A stretch of 64,000 nt of DNA, from NCBI RefSeq assembly GCF_003205615.1, contig NZ_PYBV01000030.1, forward strand, positions 175,943 to 239,942, given 5' to 3'. This document shows positions 34,392 to 42,438 of this stretch, piece after piece (the first letter of the stretch is position 1; every line of letters starts with the position of its first letter). The notes below the pieces were generated by a model. The model searched no databases. It was not told the origin of the DNA and saw only the letters and a program-made list of their open reading frames with translations. Source of the stretch: Micromonospora arborensis. Lineage in GTDB: Bacteria > Actinomycetota > Actinomycetes > Mycobacteriales > Micromonosporaceae. Position numbers and translations under genes: made by a program.

Positions 34392-35369
34392 GTGGTGAAC
34401 GCCGGCACCCATCGCGTCGCGATCTTCGTCTACGACGGGGTGACGCTGCTGGACATCGCCGGTCCGGCCGAGGTGTTCAAGGAGGCCAACCGGTTCGGCG
34501 CCAACTACCAGCTCGTGCTGCTGTCGCCGACCGGCGCGGACGTCACCTCGAATCTCGGGGTCCGGATGGCGGTCGACGGCGCCGCCTCCGGCGAGCGGCC
34601 CTTCGACACGTTGCTGGTGGCCGGCTCCGACCACTATCCGCGCAACCAGGTCCCCGCCGACCTGGCGGACGCCGCACGGATACCGGCGGCTGTGGCGGGC
34701 AGGGTCGCGTCGGTCTGCACCGGGGCGTTCGTCCTCGCCGCCGCCGGCGTTCTCGACGGCAAGCGCGCGACCACGCACTGGCAGGTCGCACACGAGCTCG
34801 CCGCTCGGTATCCGACGTGCCGTGTCGAGGCCGACGCGATCTACGTTCGCGACGGCACCACGTACACCTCGGCAGGGGTGACGGCCGGTATCGACCTCGC
34901 GCTCGCTCTCGTCGAAGAGGACCACGGGCCCAACCTGACGCGCGACGTCGCACGTGCCCTGGTGGTGTACATGCAGCGTGCGGGCGGCCAGTCCCAGTTC
35001 TCGGCACCGCTGAAAGGGCCGCCGCCCCGCTCGCCGGCTCTGCGGAGGATCACCGACGCCGTGACGGCGGACCCCCGCGGGGACCACTCGCTCAGCGGAC
35101 TCGCGAAGCACCTCAACGTGAGCACCCGGCAGCTCACCCGGCTCTTCCACGACGAGTTGTCCACGACACCGGCCCGCTTCGTGGAGAGCATCCGATTCGA
35201 CCTGGCCAGAGCCCTGCTCGACCAGGGTCACACCGCCACGCAGGCCGCGACCCTCGCCGGGTTTCCCAGCTACGAGAGCCTGCGGCGGGTCTTCGCCCGG
35301 AAGCTGTCGATCAGCCCCGCCGCCTACCAACGCCGGTTCAGTACGACCCGTCGCACCCACGCGGGTTAG
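34392..35369 (+). CDS. GlxA-type transcriptional regulator (DJ-1/PfpI + AraC HTH)
   Basis: 325 residues. The N-terminal DJ-1/PfpI-like domain (RVAIFVYDGVTLLDIAGPAEVF) has the nucleophile-elbow cysteine in SVCTGAFVLAAAG, which in this family usually serves ligand sensing rather than catalysis. The C-terminal AraC domain has two HTH motifs (LSGLAKHLNVSTRQLTRLF; AATLAGFPSYESLRRVFARK). GTG 34392 is used; GTG 34395 is equally possible. It is divergent from the HD-domain gene and the likely activator or repressor of it. Confidence 0.9.
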   Translation: MVNAGTHRVAIFVYDGVTLLDIAGPAEVFKEANRFGANYQLVLLSPTGADVTSNLGVRMAVDGAASGERPFDTLLVAGSDHYPRNQVPADLADAARIPAAVAGRVASVCTGAFVLAAAGVLDGKRATTHWQVAHELAARYPTCRVEADAIYVRDGTTYTSAGVTAGIDLALALVEEDHGPNLTRDVARALVVYMQRAGGQSQFSAPLKGPPPRSPALRRITDAVTADPRGDHSLSGLAKHLNVSTRQLTRLFHDELSTTPARFVESIRFDLARALLDQGHTATQAATLAGFPSYESLRRVFARKLSISPAAYQRRFSTTRRTHAG

Positions 35370-35393
35370 TGCCCTGATGCGCCGTCCGGCCCC

Positions 35394-35639
35394 TCATCCG
35401 AAGCGGTCAGCCAACTTCGTGAGCTTGGCGACGTACGCCGGCCAGTCGTAGTCGTCGGGGATGCTCGTGCTCTCCCGCCGCAGGCCGATCGCCGTGTCGT
35501 GCTGCTCGCGCATGATGTTTCGCGGTGCGGGGCATTCTGGCTTCGCGTTCGCTCAGTCCGTCGAGCTTCCAGACCAGGTCCTCGCGAGTGCCCTGAGGTA
35601 GCGGTGTAGCGCAACTTTCGCATCGCTCAGGTCATCCAT
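35394..35639 (-). pseudogene. Collapsed DinB-like (DUF664) gene
   Basis: The ATG at 35639 opens GTREDLVWKLDGLSEREARM, the usual start of DUF664/DinB_2 proteins (about 170 residues). After some 38 residues the frame changes, and only the usual C-terminus follows: NIMREQHDTAIGLRR, then WPAYVAKLTKLADRF and the stop at 35394. About 90 internal residues, with the metal-binding histidines, are missing. This is an internal deletion with a frame change, so no product is expected. Confidence 0.7.
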
Positions 35640-35721
35640 GCCCGCCAGTCTTCCCTATCCGCGCCGAGCCGTCGTGTGAGCTGTCGCTGCCCGGCGTGGG
35701 CGGGGGCACTATCGTTCTGGC

Positions 35722-36219
35722 GTGCACATCCGTTTTGACGTCCCCGCCGATCCCGCCTACCCAGGCCGCGTGGCTGCTGTGCTCGGCAGCGTTCGGCTGC
35801 GCAGGTACGGCTACATCGGCGCGGCGCTGGCAGCGGTCGGGGCGATCGGTTTCCTCGTCTCGCGGGCGTTCACGTGGGGCGAGCGGGCCTCGTCGCTGTG
35901 GATGGCGATGATCGTGGGTGGCCTGCTGTCGATGCTGTACCTCCCGTGGGTGCGGTTGCGTGCCCGGCGCCGCTCCAGCCGCTACGCCGTCGAGGGCGCC
36001 TACGACATCACCGATGACAACATCATGATGCGCAGCGGCTCGGAGTCCGGCGGCATCGCCTGGGACGGGGTCGCCCAGGTGCGGGACACCCCTGACTTCT
36101 GGATCGTGTACGTCGGTCGGATGCCGGCGACCGTGATCCCGCGCTGGTTGATGACCGCCGAGGACGCCGAGACGTTGCGAGCCCATATGGCCGGACGCGG
36201 GCTGCTCCGACACCGGTGA
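35722..36219 (+). CDS. Membrane protein with YcxB-like C-terminal domain
   Basis: 165 residues. Two hydrophobic helices (YGYIGAALAAVGAIGFLVS and WMAMIVGGLLSMLYLPWV) are followed by a short soluble domain with GIAWDGVAQVRDTPDFWIVY and IPRWLMTAEDAETLRAHM, the pattern of YcxB-like domains. Function of the family is unknown. GTG 35722 (GTGCACATCCG) is the start. It is not obviously linked to its neighbours. Confidence 0.75.
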   Translation: MHIRFDVPADPAYPGRVAAVLGSVRLRRYGYIGAALAAVGAIGFLVSRAFTWGERASSLWMAMIVGGLLSMLYLPWVRLRARRRSSRYAVEGAYDITDDNIMMRSGSESGGIAWDGVAQVRDTPDFWIVYVGRMPATVIPRWLMTAEDAETLRAHMAGRGLLRHR

Positions 36220-36252
36220 ACCCGGCCCACCCGTTGCAGACCGCCGGGCCCG

Positions 36253-37074
36253 TCAGGCCCTGATCCGCTCGGCGACCCGTACGGCGAGGGCCCTGAGTTG
36301 CTCCGCGGAGAGCGGGGGCTCCGGCTGCGCGGCGACGGCCTGCTCGTCGACCCCCACCATGTTGCTGACACTCGCGTTGAACACCCGGTTGCCGGGCAGT
36401 TGGATCGTGACGATGTGCTGCACACTCCCGTCCCGCTTCCCGGTCAGCGTCTCGGCCTTCGTCCGGAGACCGCCGGGGGTGGTCCCCTCCACGCAGACGC
36501 GCTGGTACCGCTGGTCACCGGGGTAGCCCGCCGGCAGCTCGCACGGCCAGTGGTATCCGGCGGGCTCGTTGGGCCCGATGACGTCCGGGGAGATCGACAC
36601 GCCCAGCGGGCCCCTGCGTCCCCGGTACGACACGCCGGATCCGCCGCTGACCATGTCGTCCCGGCCGTGGTGGGTGAACACCGGCGGCCGCCCGTCCGGC
36701 GTGCGGGCCTCGCCGACGTGGTCGGGGATCCAGAACCACGTCGACCCGGCCGCCACCTCACGCAGCGCGGCGTCGAACTCCGCGCTGAGGCGACTCGCGC
36801 TGGCCTCGGCGCTCTCGTCGGTGTCGAAGACCAGGCGGAACCCGGGGTCCGCGGCGGTGGGGGTGGGCGCGGCCAGCGGCGGGCCCGGAGCCGGGCCAGG
36901 CTCCTGATCGTGTACGGCGACACCGACGCCGACCAGCAACGCCAGGAGCGCGGCCACCGGGCCCCCGATCAGTCGGACGCTGCCCGCGCGCCGTTCGCGC
37001 CGGACGATGCCCTCCACATCCACCTGGGGTGGCGGCGGCGTCCCGATCAACTCGTCGAACAACTGGTGACCCAT
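36253..37074 (-). CDS. Single-pass membrane protein paired with the ECF sigma factor
   Basis: 273 residues: a short cytosolic N-terminus (MGHQLFDELIGTPPPPQVDVE), one membrane helix (IGGPVAALLALLVGVGVAVH), then an extracytoplasmic domain of about 190 residues with no recognised family. It starts 14 bases after the sigma-factor stop, so the two are cotranscribed. The topology and position suggest a regulator of the sigma factor, but no classical anti-sigma zinc motif (HxxxCxxC) is visible, so it may be a target gene or an accessory protein instead. Confidence 0.72.
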   Translation of the reverse strand: MGHQLFDELIGTPPPPQVDVEGIVRRERRAGSVRLIGGPVAALLALLVGVGVAVHDQEPGPAPGPPLAAPTPTAADPGFRLVFDTDESAEASASRLSAEFDAALREVAAGSTWFWIPDHVGEARTPDGRPPVFTHHGRDDMVSGGSGVSYRGRRGPLGVSISPDVIGPNEPAGYHWPCELPAGYPGDQRYQRVCVEGTTPGGLRTKAETLTGKRDGSVQHIVTIQLPGNRVFNASVSNMVGVDEQAVAAQPEPPLSAEQLRALAVRVAERIRA

Positions 37075-37088
37075 CTGCTGCCTCTTCC

Positions 37089-37580
37089 TCACGACTGGCC
37101 GGTGATGACGGTGCGCAGGTTCGCCAGCCCGCGTGCCGACTGACTCTTGACGGTGCCGGTGGAGACGCCGAGGATCCGCGCGGTCTCCTCGACCGAACAG
37201 TCCAGGTAGTAGCGCAGCACCAGCACCGCCCGCTGCTTCGGGGCGAGGGACCGCAGCAACGCGGCGAGCCCTGCACGGTCGGTGACCGTTTCCGGGACCG
37301 CCGCGGCCACGTCCGGCAGCGTCGCGCTCGCCTGTTCCCGCCGCTTCCAGGGGCGGCGTCGTTCGTCGAGCCAGGCGCGGGTCAGGACCCGCTGGGCGTA
37401 CGCGTCGCGGTTGTCCGCCTGACCCGCTCTGCGCCAGTTCCGGTAGAGCTTCGCCACCGTGGCCGACACGACGTCGTCGGCGGTGTGCCAGTCCTGGCAG
37501 AGCAGGAACGCACTGCGTCGCCAGCGATCCATCCGGCAGGCGACGAAGTCGTGGAAGTCGTCCTCGTCGGCCCGCCTCAC
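37089..37580 (-). CDS. SigE-family ECF RNA polymerase sigma factor
   Basis: 163 residues. Region 2 (DFVACRMDRWRRSAFLLCQDW, then TADDVVSATVAKLYRNW) binds the -10 and core polymerase. Region 4 (LAPKQRAVLVLRYYLDCSV, then EETARILGVSTGTVKSQSARG) reads the -35. The pattern is that of the actinobacterial SigE-family ECF group. GTG 37580 fits the family start (RRADEDDFHDFV) and follows GAGAGG; a longer frame upstream reads as non-coding. The next gene downstream is a membrane protein that may regulate it. Confidence 0.9.
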   Translation of the reverse strand: MRRADEDDFHDFVACRMDRWRRSAFLLCQDWHTADDVVSATVAKLYRNWRRAGQADNRDAYAQRVLTRAWLDERRRPWKRREQASATLPDVAAAVPETVTDRAGLAALLRSLAPKQRAVLVLRYYLDCSVEETARILGVSTGTVKSQSARGLANLRTVITGQS

Positions 37581-37735
37581 CCGGGTCTTTCCTCTCCACC
37601 GACAAGCGTGGATCTGTTCTCGTTCACTGCGCTGACTGTCACGGCCGTACGACGCGGGCGTCGCGCCGCGGGGTTGCACCGTCCGATCAGTCTTTCCGCC
37701 CCGCCTGCCGGAGATCTCGTCCGGGCAGGACGCGG

Positions 37736-39025
37736 CTACCTCAGGGGGCGGAAGTAGTGCCGGACCGCGTAGCGGTAGACATCCGCACCGAGCGTCGCCC
37801 CCTCGACGTCGGCGGTGCGGAAGTGGACGCCGCCCCAGACGCGCGCGCCGATGAGCTCGTCGAGCGCTTGCGAGAAGCTGGTGAATCGCCGTGTCGTGCC
37901 GGAGTCGACGCTGGACCCACTGAATGCGATGTCGTCCCGGCCGAAGAAGTACCGGTACAACGACATCCGCGCACCGGTGCCGCAGGCGTGGCCGGAGGGG
38001 TACTCGGGGAAGGGGGGCGTGCCGAGCAACGACTGCCAGCCCGGGTCGGCCGCCGTCCTCGGGTTACCGTCCGTGTCGGCCAGGTGGATCGCCGTGACCG
38101 GACGCCAGTAGCTCCAGAGGTCCTTCTGGCTGAAGCACGCCACTCCCGAGTCGGCCACGATGAGGTCGGTCATCGCGAAGAAGCGGGCGGTCTGCAGGGC
38201 GTCCAGCCGTTGGGTGGCGGCGAGCTGTCGCTTGATCTCCCAGGAGGCGGATCGCCGGTCGTGCCACCAGATGGCGGCCTCCGTCTGGTCCGGGGTGCGC
38301 GCCGTGCTCGTCGCCGAGCCGACCTCCTTCACCTCGTTCAGGTCACGGGTGTACGCCTGGCTGGTGAGCCGTGGCGGCTCGGGGGAGCCGAACATCGACA
38401 CCCGGGGCAGGAGGAACGGCCGCATGTGCCCGGTCCAGGCTCCCTGGGACAGGAACAGCGGCGGCGTGGGTCGCCACTGGCCGGGCGCTGTCCCGTTCCG
38501 CCACTGCTGGTCCCCGAACGCGCCGTCGTCCTGCCGGGCGGTGACCATCGCGGCTGCGGCTCGTGCCCCGACCCGAACGCCGCCCTGCTTCGAGCGCCCG
38601 TCGGGGATCGCGGCGAGAGCTGCGTCGTACTGAGCCCGGAGCCGCTCCTGCTGAGCGGGGAAGAGGGCGGCGAGCACGTCGTGGGCGGCGGCGGCGACGG
38701 CGGCGTCCGCCGACTCGGTCCCGCGTGACGGCGGTGCGACGAGGTACGGCTGGTACGGGGTGCCGGCGATCGCGTTCAGCGCGTCGTAGACCGCTCCGCT
38801 CACCATTGCGAAGCTGCGTACCTGCTCGTTCGGTTGCTGAGCTGCGACGTCCCAGATCGCCGTCTGGGCGTTGAGGTCCCAGGTGACCACCGGATTGGCC
38901 GAGCCGGTGATCGCGGCGGCGGGCGCTGGCCCGGTCATCGTGGTGGCGACCAGCGAGCCGAGCGCGATGGCTGCGGGAATCATGCGTGACCAGATCGCAC
39001 GGCGGGTGTGGATGCGGCTCGTCAT
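37736..39025 (-). CDS. Vanadium-dependent haloperoxidase-type PAP2 protein, secreted
   Basis: 429 residues with a signal peptide (ALGSLVATTMTGPAPAAA). The vanadate/phosphate site of the haloperoxidase-PAP2 superfamily is intact: K-DLWSYW-RP (about 301-309), PSGH (about 343-346) and ARVWGGVHFRTAD with His near 400. Such enzymes oxidise halides with H2O2 or act as acid phosphatases; the size and WRPVTAIH form are typical of the bacterial vanadium chloroperoxidase-like group. ATG 39025 follows GGGGAG. No biosynthetic gene cluster is adjacent, so an ecological or defence role is as likely as a synthetic one. Confidence 0.87.
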   Translation of the reverse strand: MTSRIHTRRAIWSRMIPAAIALGSLVATTMTGPAPAAAITGSANPVVTWDLNAQTAIWDVAAQQPNEQVRSFAMVSGAVYDALNAIAGTPYQPYLVAPPSRGTESADAAVAAAAHDVLAALFPAQQERLRAQYDAALAAIPDGRSKQGGVRVGARAAAAMVTARQDDGAFGDQQWRNGTAPGQWRPTPPLFLSQGAWTGHMRPFLLPRVSMFGSPEPPRLTSQAYTRDLNEVKEVGSATSTARTPDQTEAAIWWHDRRSASWEIKRQLAATQRLDALQTARFFAMTDLIVADSGVACFSQKDLWSYWRPVTAIHLADTDGNPRTAADPGWQSLLGTPPFPEYPSGHACGTGARMSLYRYFFGRDDIAFSGSSVDSGTTRRFTSFSQALDELIGARVWGGVHFRTADVEGATLGADVYRYAVRHYFRPLR

Positions 39026-39140
39026 GATCTCCCCGTCGGTAGGTTCGATGCGTTCTGTCGAATGCACACGGCACACGAAGCGGAATCGATGACGCTCGAT
39101 CGTAGCATCGTCGAGCTGATGACCGGGTGCCACGCGGGCC

Positions 39141-39968
39141 TCAGTGCACGAGTTGCCCCAGTCGGAGCTGACCTGGCTGGACAACGTCGGCATAGGTCCC
39201 GAAGCAGGCCGCACGGCCCAGCCCCGCCACGGGGACGCGGTAGTGCCGGGCCAGGGTGCTCAGCACCGAGCGGTCAGCCGGCAACTCGGCCTGGGCCAGC
39301 CCGGGAATGGCGCACCTGGGCGTGGGCAGGACGACCCGGAGCACGACATCGCCCAGGCGTAGTTCCTGCCCGGGTTCGGGGTCACGCGGCGCGTCGATGA
39401 CGAGGTTCGGGCGAAACCGCTCCGCGGCCACACGGACACCTCCCATCCGCTCGCCCAGCAGGGACAACGCGCCAGTGGTCACGATGTGGACGGCGCCGAA
39501 GTCGACGAACCGGCCGACCCGCCCCGCACCCGCGATCGCCGTGATGGTTTCCTGGCCAGGCCGGGCAGCGTCCATCCAGTCCGGCACCATGCCGGCGTCA
39601 TCAGGCAGCGTGCGGTGCAGCCTCGCGTCAGGCGGCAGGTCCCGGCTCAGACGCACCGGGCGGCCCAGGTGCTTGCTGAGTGCGACATCCGCCGCGTCGC
39701 TTCCGGCTCGCACCGACGTCCCGTCGACGTGCAGCGTCACCATGGTCTCCGGGCCGTTGTCGCGCATCGTCGTACCGACATCGAGCAGGCGGCCCCACCG
39801 TCGTGGCTGTTTGGCGCTGCCGACCGTCCCGTCCAGGGGATCGATACAAGCCCACGTCCGATCGCCGCGCAGGCCGGTCCACTCGACATCGGCGGCCTTG
39901 AGCGCTTCACCCCGGGCGCTCTTGAGCGGGTAACGCCAGAGCGCGACAACCGTCCACATGACGAGCAT
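39141..39968 (-). CDS. MOSC domain protein
   Basis: 275 residues with an N-terminal beta-barrel (WRYPLKSARGEALKAADVEWTG) and a MOSC domain (FRPNLVIDAP, and PTPRCAIPGLAQ with the conserved cysteine that contacts molybdenum cofactor sulfur). The family carries out molybdenum-cofactor-dependent N-reductions or sulfur handling, like YcbX and mARC. ATG 39968 is preferred because AAGG precedes it; ATG 39959 is possible. No partner gene is evident. Confidence 0.85.
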   Translation of the reverse strand: MLVMWTVVALWRYPLKSARGEALKAADVEWTGLRGDRTWACIDPLDGTVGSAKQPRRWGRLLDVGTTMRDNGPETMVTLHVDGTSVRAGSDAADVALSKHLGRPVRLSRDLPPDARLHRTLPDDAGMVPDWMDAARPGQETITAIAGAGRVGRFVDFGAVHIVTTGALSLLGERMGGVRVAAERFRPNLVIDAPRDPEPGQELRLGDVVLRVVLPTPRCAIPGLAQAELPADRSVLSTLARHYRVPVAGLGRAACFGTYADVVQPGQLRLGQLVH

Positions 39969-40041
39969 GCTGCCTTACCGCCGGCTCCCCGTGGAGGTCG
40001 ACATGGTGACCCGGGGTGCGGCCCGTTGGAGAATGCCCTGC

Positions 40042-40392
40042 GTGGCGAACACCGACGCACGACGGCGCTGGCGGGAACAGCAGTTCGCGGAGCAGCGTGG
40101 ACGGCTCCATCCGGATGTCGCCCAGGGCGACCTTGAGGGGTTCGCGTTGGTGCGCCCGGACGGGTCCCTGACGGCTGAGGTCGTCCACGTGCAATGGATG
40201 GACAGCCACCCGGCAGGTCCCGACACGCACGTGATGGTCTCGTTCGCAGACGGGCGGAACGTGGAGTTCGCATTCGATGTCCCGGTCGTGAAGGTCCGAG
40301 CGCCCGACCTGCAGTTGGTGAGCAGAGACGACGTGCGTCGGGCAGCGCCGTCCGGGTGGGGAGTCGACGCCGAGCGCTGGGACGAAGGCTGA
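40042..40392 (+). CDS. Hypothetical protein, about 116 residues
   Basis: Small soluble protein with a charged N-terminus (RRRWREQQFAEQRGRLHPDV) and a beta-rich body (VVHVQWMDSHPAGPDTHVMV). Composition and codon use look like a real gene, and it ends 44 bases before the PadR gene. GTG 40042 is chosen for a GGAGA site nine bases upstream; the frame is open to ATG 39958, which would overlap the divergent MOSC gene. No family recognised. Confidence 0.6.
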   Translation: MANTDARRRWREQQFAEQRGRLHPDVAQGDLEGFALVRPDGSLTAEVVHVQWMDSHPAGPDTHVMVSFADGRNVEFAFDVPVVKVRAPDLQLVSRDDVRRAAPSGWGVDAERWDEG

Positions 40393-40400
40393 CTCGCCCC

Positions 40401-40429
40401 TTGACGTATATCCGTCACGGATATAGTGT
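40401..40429 (+). promoter_or_regulatory. PadR promoter with operator in the spacer
   Basis: TTGACG (40401-40406), 17 bases, TAGTGT (40424-40429). The spacer is filled by a perfect dyad ATATCCGT-C-ACGGATAT (40408-40424). The ATG at 40436 lies seven bases after the -10, so the message is probably leaderless and self-repressed. Confidence 0.7.
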
Positions 40430-40435
40430 CGGTTC

Positions 40436-40792
40436 ATGGCGAGCACCAGAGATGGCGGACCCCTCACCCCTGCGGTGCTGCACATCCTGCTCGTGCTCTC
40501 GACTCAGGACCGCCATGGCTACGGGATCATGAAACAGGTCGAGTCCGACTCCCGGGGAAAAGTCAAGATGGGGCCAGGAACGCTCTATGGCTCGATCCGC
40601 CGGATGACCGAGGCGGGCTTGATCCGCGAGAGCGACAAGAAGATCGACCCGAACCTGGACGATGAGCGCCGCGTCTACTACGGCATCACCGCGCTCGGTC
40701 AACAGACCCTCGCGGCGGAGTTGCAGCGATACCGCCAGGTCGTCGCGGTCGCCCATGAGCGATCCCTCATCCCCAAGGCAATGGGCATCTGA
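40436..40792 (+). CDS. PadR family transcriptional regulator
   Basis: 118 residues. LTPAVLHILLVLSTQDRHGYG, IMKQVESDSRG and KMGPGTLYGSIRRMTEAGLI form the PadR winged helix, with the usual YYGITALGQQTLAAEL. ATG 40436 is probably leaderless behind a promoter that contains a dyad operator. The neighbouring membrane-protein gene begins two bases after the stop; PadR regulators are often paired with such membrane proteins and control an exporter or permease. Confidence 0.9.
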   Translation: MASTRDGGPLTPAVLHILLVLSTQDRHGYGIMKQVESDSRGKVKMGPGTLYGSIRRMTEAGLIRESDKKIDPNLDDERRVYYGITALGQQTLAAELQRYRQVVAVAHERSLIPKAMGI

Positions 40793-40794
40793 CC

Positions 40795-41271
40795 ATGGAC
40801 GCACAGACACGATATCGGCGCTGGTACCGGAGGCTGCTCGGTCTCTATCCAAGGCCGTACCGCGAACGCTTTGCCGACAGCATGGAGCAGACGTTCACCG
40901 ACCTCTGCCGTGAACGGACCGCGACCGAGGGCCGTGGGCAGGGTGCCTTCATCCTCTGGATCTTCACCGAAACGTTCGCGGGCATCATCCGGGAGCGCGC
41001 GACGGACCTTGCGAGGTTGACCATGGTCAGGAACGCCACAAACGTCTTCAGGATCGTCAAGTACCTCGCGCTGGCCACCGGTGGGTTGATGGTGGCGGCA
41101 ACCGCCACGGTCATGGTGCTGGCCCGCGGCACCGGCGAAGACATCACGGGTGTCGTCGCGCCGGCGTTGCTGCTCACGCTCCTCTCGGCGGTGGCCGCCG
41201 TCGTCGCGGCCATCCTGCAGGGCACGAGCGATCGCCGCCGGCCACCGGGGAGTTCACCAGCCTGGAAGTAA
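40795..41271 (+). CDS. PadR-linked membrane protein
   Basis: 158 residues. An amphipathic N-terminus (YRRLLGLYPRPYRERFADSM, then EQTFTDLCRE) is the motif that opens the permease-associated proteins following PadR regulators. Two membrane helices follow (YLALATGGLMVAATATVMVL and VVAPALLLTLLSAVAAVVAAI). It is cotranscribed with the regulator (two-base gap). Its function is unknown; the full-length relatives carry MacB-like permease domains, here absent, so it may be a shortened family member. Confidence 0.75.
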   Translation: MDAQTRYRRWYRRLLGLYPRPYRERFADSMEQTFTDLCRERTATEGRGQGAFILWIFTETFAGIIRERATDLARLTMVRNATNVFRIVKYLALATGGLMVAATATVMVLARGTGEDITGVVAPALLLTLLSAVAAVVAAILQGTSDRRRPPGSSPAWK

Positions 41272-41329
41272 CCGTGCCGGGATGCCTGGGCAGGTAAGCC
41301 CTATTTGAGCGAGCACGCCGGAGGCCGCC

Positions 41330-41737
41330 ATGAGTTGGGATGTTCTTATCTTCCACGCCCCGGCCGACGCCGGGTCGGTCGACCAGATGCCGGAGGACTT
41401 CGATCCGCCGCCGTTGGGCACCGGGCCGGACGTCCGGCGGCGGTTGAGGGACAACCTCCAGGACCTCGACCTCTCGGATCCCGAGTGGGGGCACCTGGTC
41501 GGCCCGACGTGGCACATCGAGCTCAACATCGGGTCGCACGACCCCGTTGATTCGATCATGTTGTACGTGCGGGGAGGCGGCGACGACGTTCTGGCCGTTG
41601 TCGCGCGGATCGTCGCCTCGGTTGGTGGTCGCGCTCTCGACGTCTCGACCGGCGAGTTCCTGACCGGCGAGCCCACTCAGACCGTTGGCTGGCACGGCTT
41701 CCAGCAGTACCGGGACCAGATTCTGCGCGGCAGCTGA
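41330..41737 (+). CDS. Hypothetical protein, 135 residues
   Basis: Soluble protein (SWDVLIFHAPADAGSVDQMP, later GPTWHIELNIGSHDPVDSIM). GGAGG five bases before ATG 41330 supports the start. The length and the predicted alternation of beta strands are regular; relatives are found widely in actinomycetes and are of unknown function as far as I recall. It lies downstream of the PadR pair but with its own ribosome-binding site. Confidence 0.7.
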   Translation: MSWDVLIFHAPADAGSVDQMPEDFDPPPLGTGPDVRRRLRDNLQDLDLSDPEWGHLVGPTWHIELNIGSHDPVDSIMLYVRGGGDDVLAVVARIVASVGGRALDVSTGEFLTGEPTQTVGWHGFQQYRDQILRGS

Positions 41738-41787
41738 CTCCTGCGGGTCCGGCTCGCGTCGCGCCCGGGCGGCCGGTGCGGGTTGGC

Positions 41788-42438
41788 TCAGCGCGTCGTG
41801 TTCAGGTAGCGCAGCACGGCGAGCACTCGCCGGTGGTCGGTTCGTGCCTGGGGCAGGTCCAGCTTGGTGAAGATGGCTGTCACGTGCTTCTCCACGCTGC
41901 GCGGGGCGAGGTGGAGCGACTCGCAGATGGCGGCGTTGGACCGGCCCTCGGCCAGCATCCCCAGGACCTCACGTTCCCGCTCGCTGAGGCGGGCGACGCC
42001 CGCGTCCACCGCCGGCGCCGCCAGCAACTGCCGCACCACCTCCGGGTCCAGTGCTGTCCCGCCGGCGGCCACCCTTCGCAGCGCGTCGACGAAGTCGTCG
42101 GTGCTGACAATGCGGTCCTTCAACAGGTACCCGACCCGCCCGGGGTGCTCGGCGATCAGTTGCCGCGCGTACCGGGTCTCCACCCACTGTGAAAAGACCA
42201 GGACGCCGGTGTCCGGGTGTTCCGCCCGGATCGCCAGTGCCGCCCGCAGGCCTTCGTCCGTGAAGGTGGGTGGCATCCGCACGTCGACCACCGCCGCGTC
42301 CGGCCGGTGCTCGCCGACCGCCGCCCGCAGGTCGTCACCATTGTCCACCGTCGACACGACAGTGATTCCGTGATCGGTCAACAGCAACCTGATCCCGTCG
42401 CGCAGCAACGGGTTGTCCTCGGCGATCACTACTCGCAC
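41788..42438 (-). CDS. NarL/LuxR-type response regulator
   Basis: 216 residues. Receiver domain with VVIAEDNPLLRDGIRLLL, phospho-acceptor Asp in AAVVDVRMPPTFTDEGL and Lys in GYLLKDRIV; LuxR HTH in LSEREREVLGMLAEGRSNAAI. It overlaps the end of the histidine kinase gene by ten bases, so the two are translationally coupled. It is the last gene of the ATPase-permease-kinase-regulator operon and probably controls it and perhaps more genes. Confidence 0.92.
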   Translation of the reverse strand: MRVVIAEDNPLLRDGIRLLLTDHGITVVSTVDNGDDLRAAVGEHRPDAAVVDVRMPPTFTDEGLRAALAIRAEHPDTGVLVFSQWVETRYARQLIAEHPGRVGYLLKDRIVSTDDFVDALRRVAAGGTALDPEVVRQLLAAPAVDAGVARLSEREREVLGMLAEGRSNAAICESLHLAPRSVEKHVTAIFTKLDLPQARTDHRRVLAVLRYLNTTR

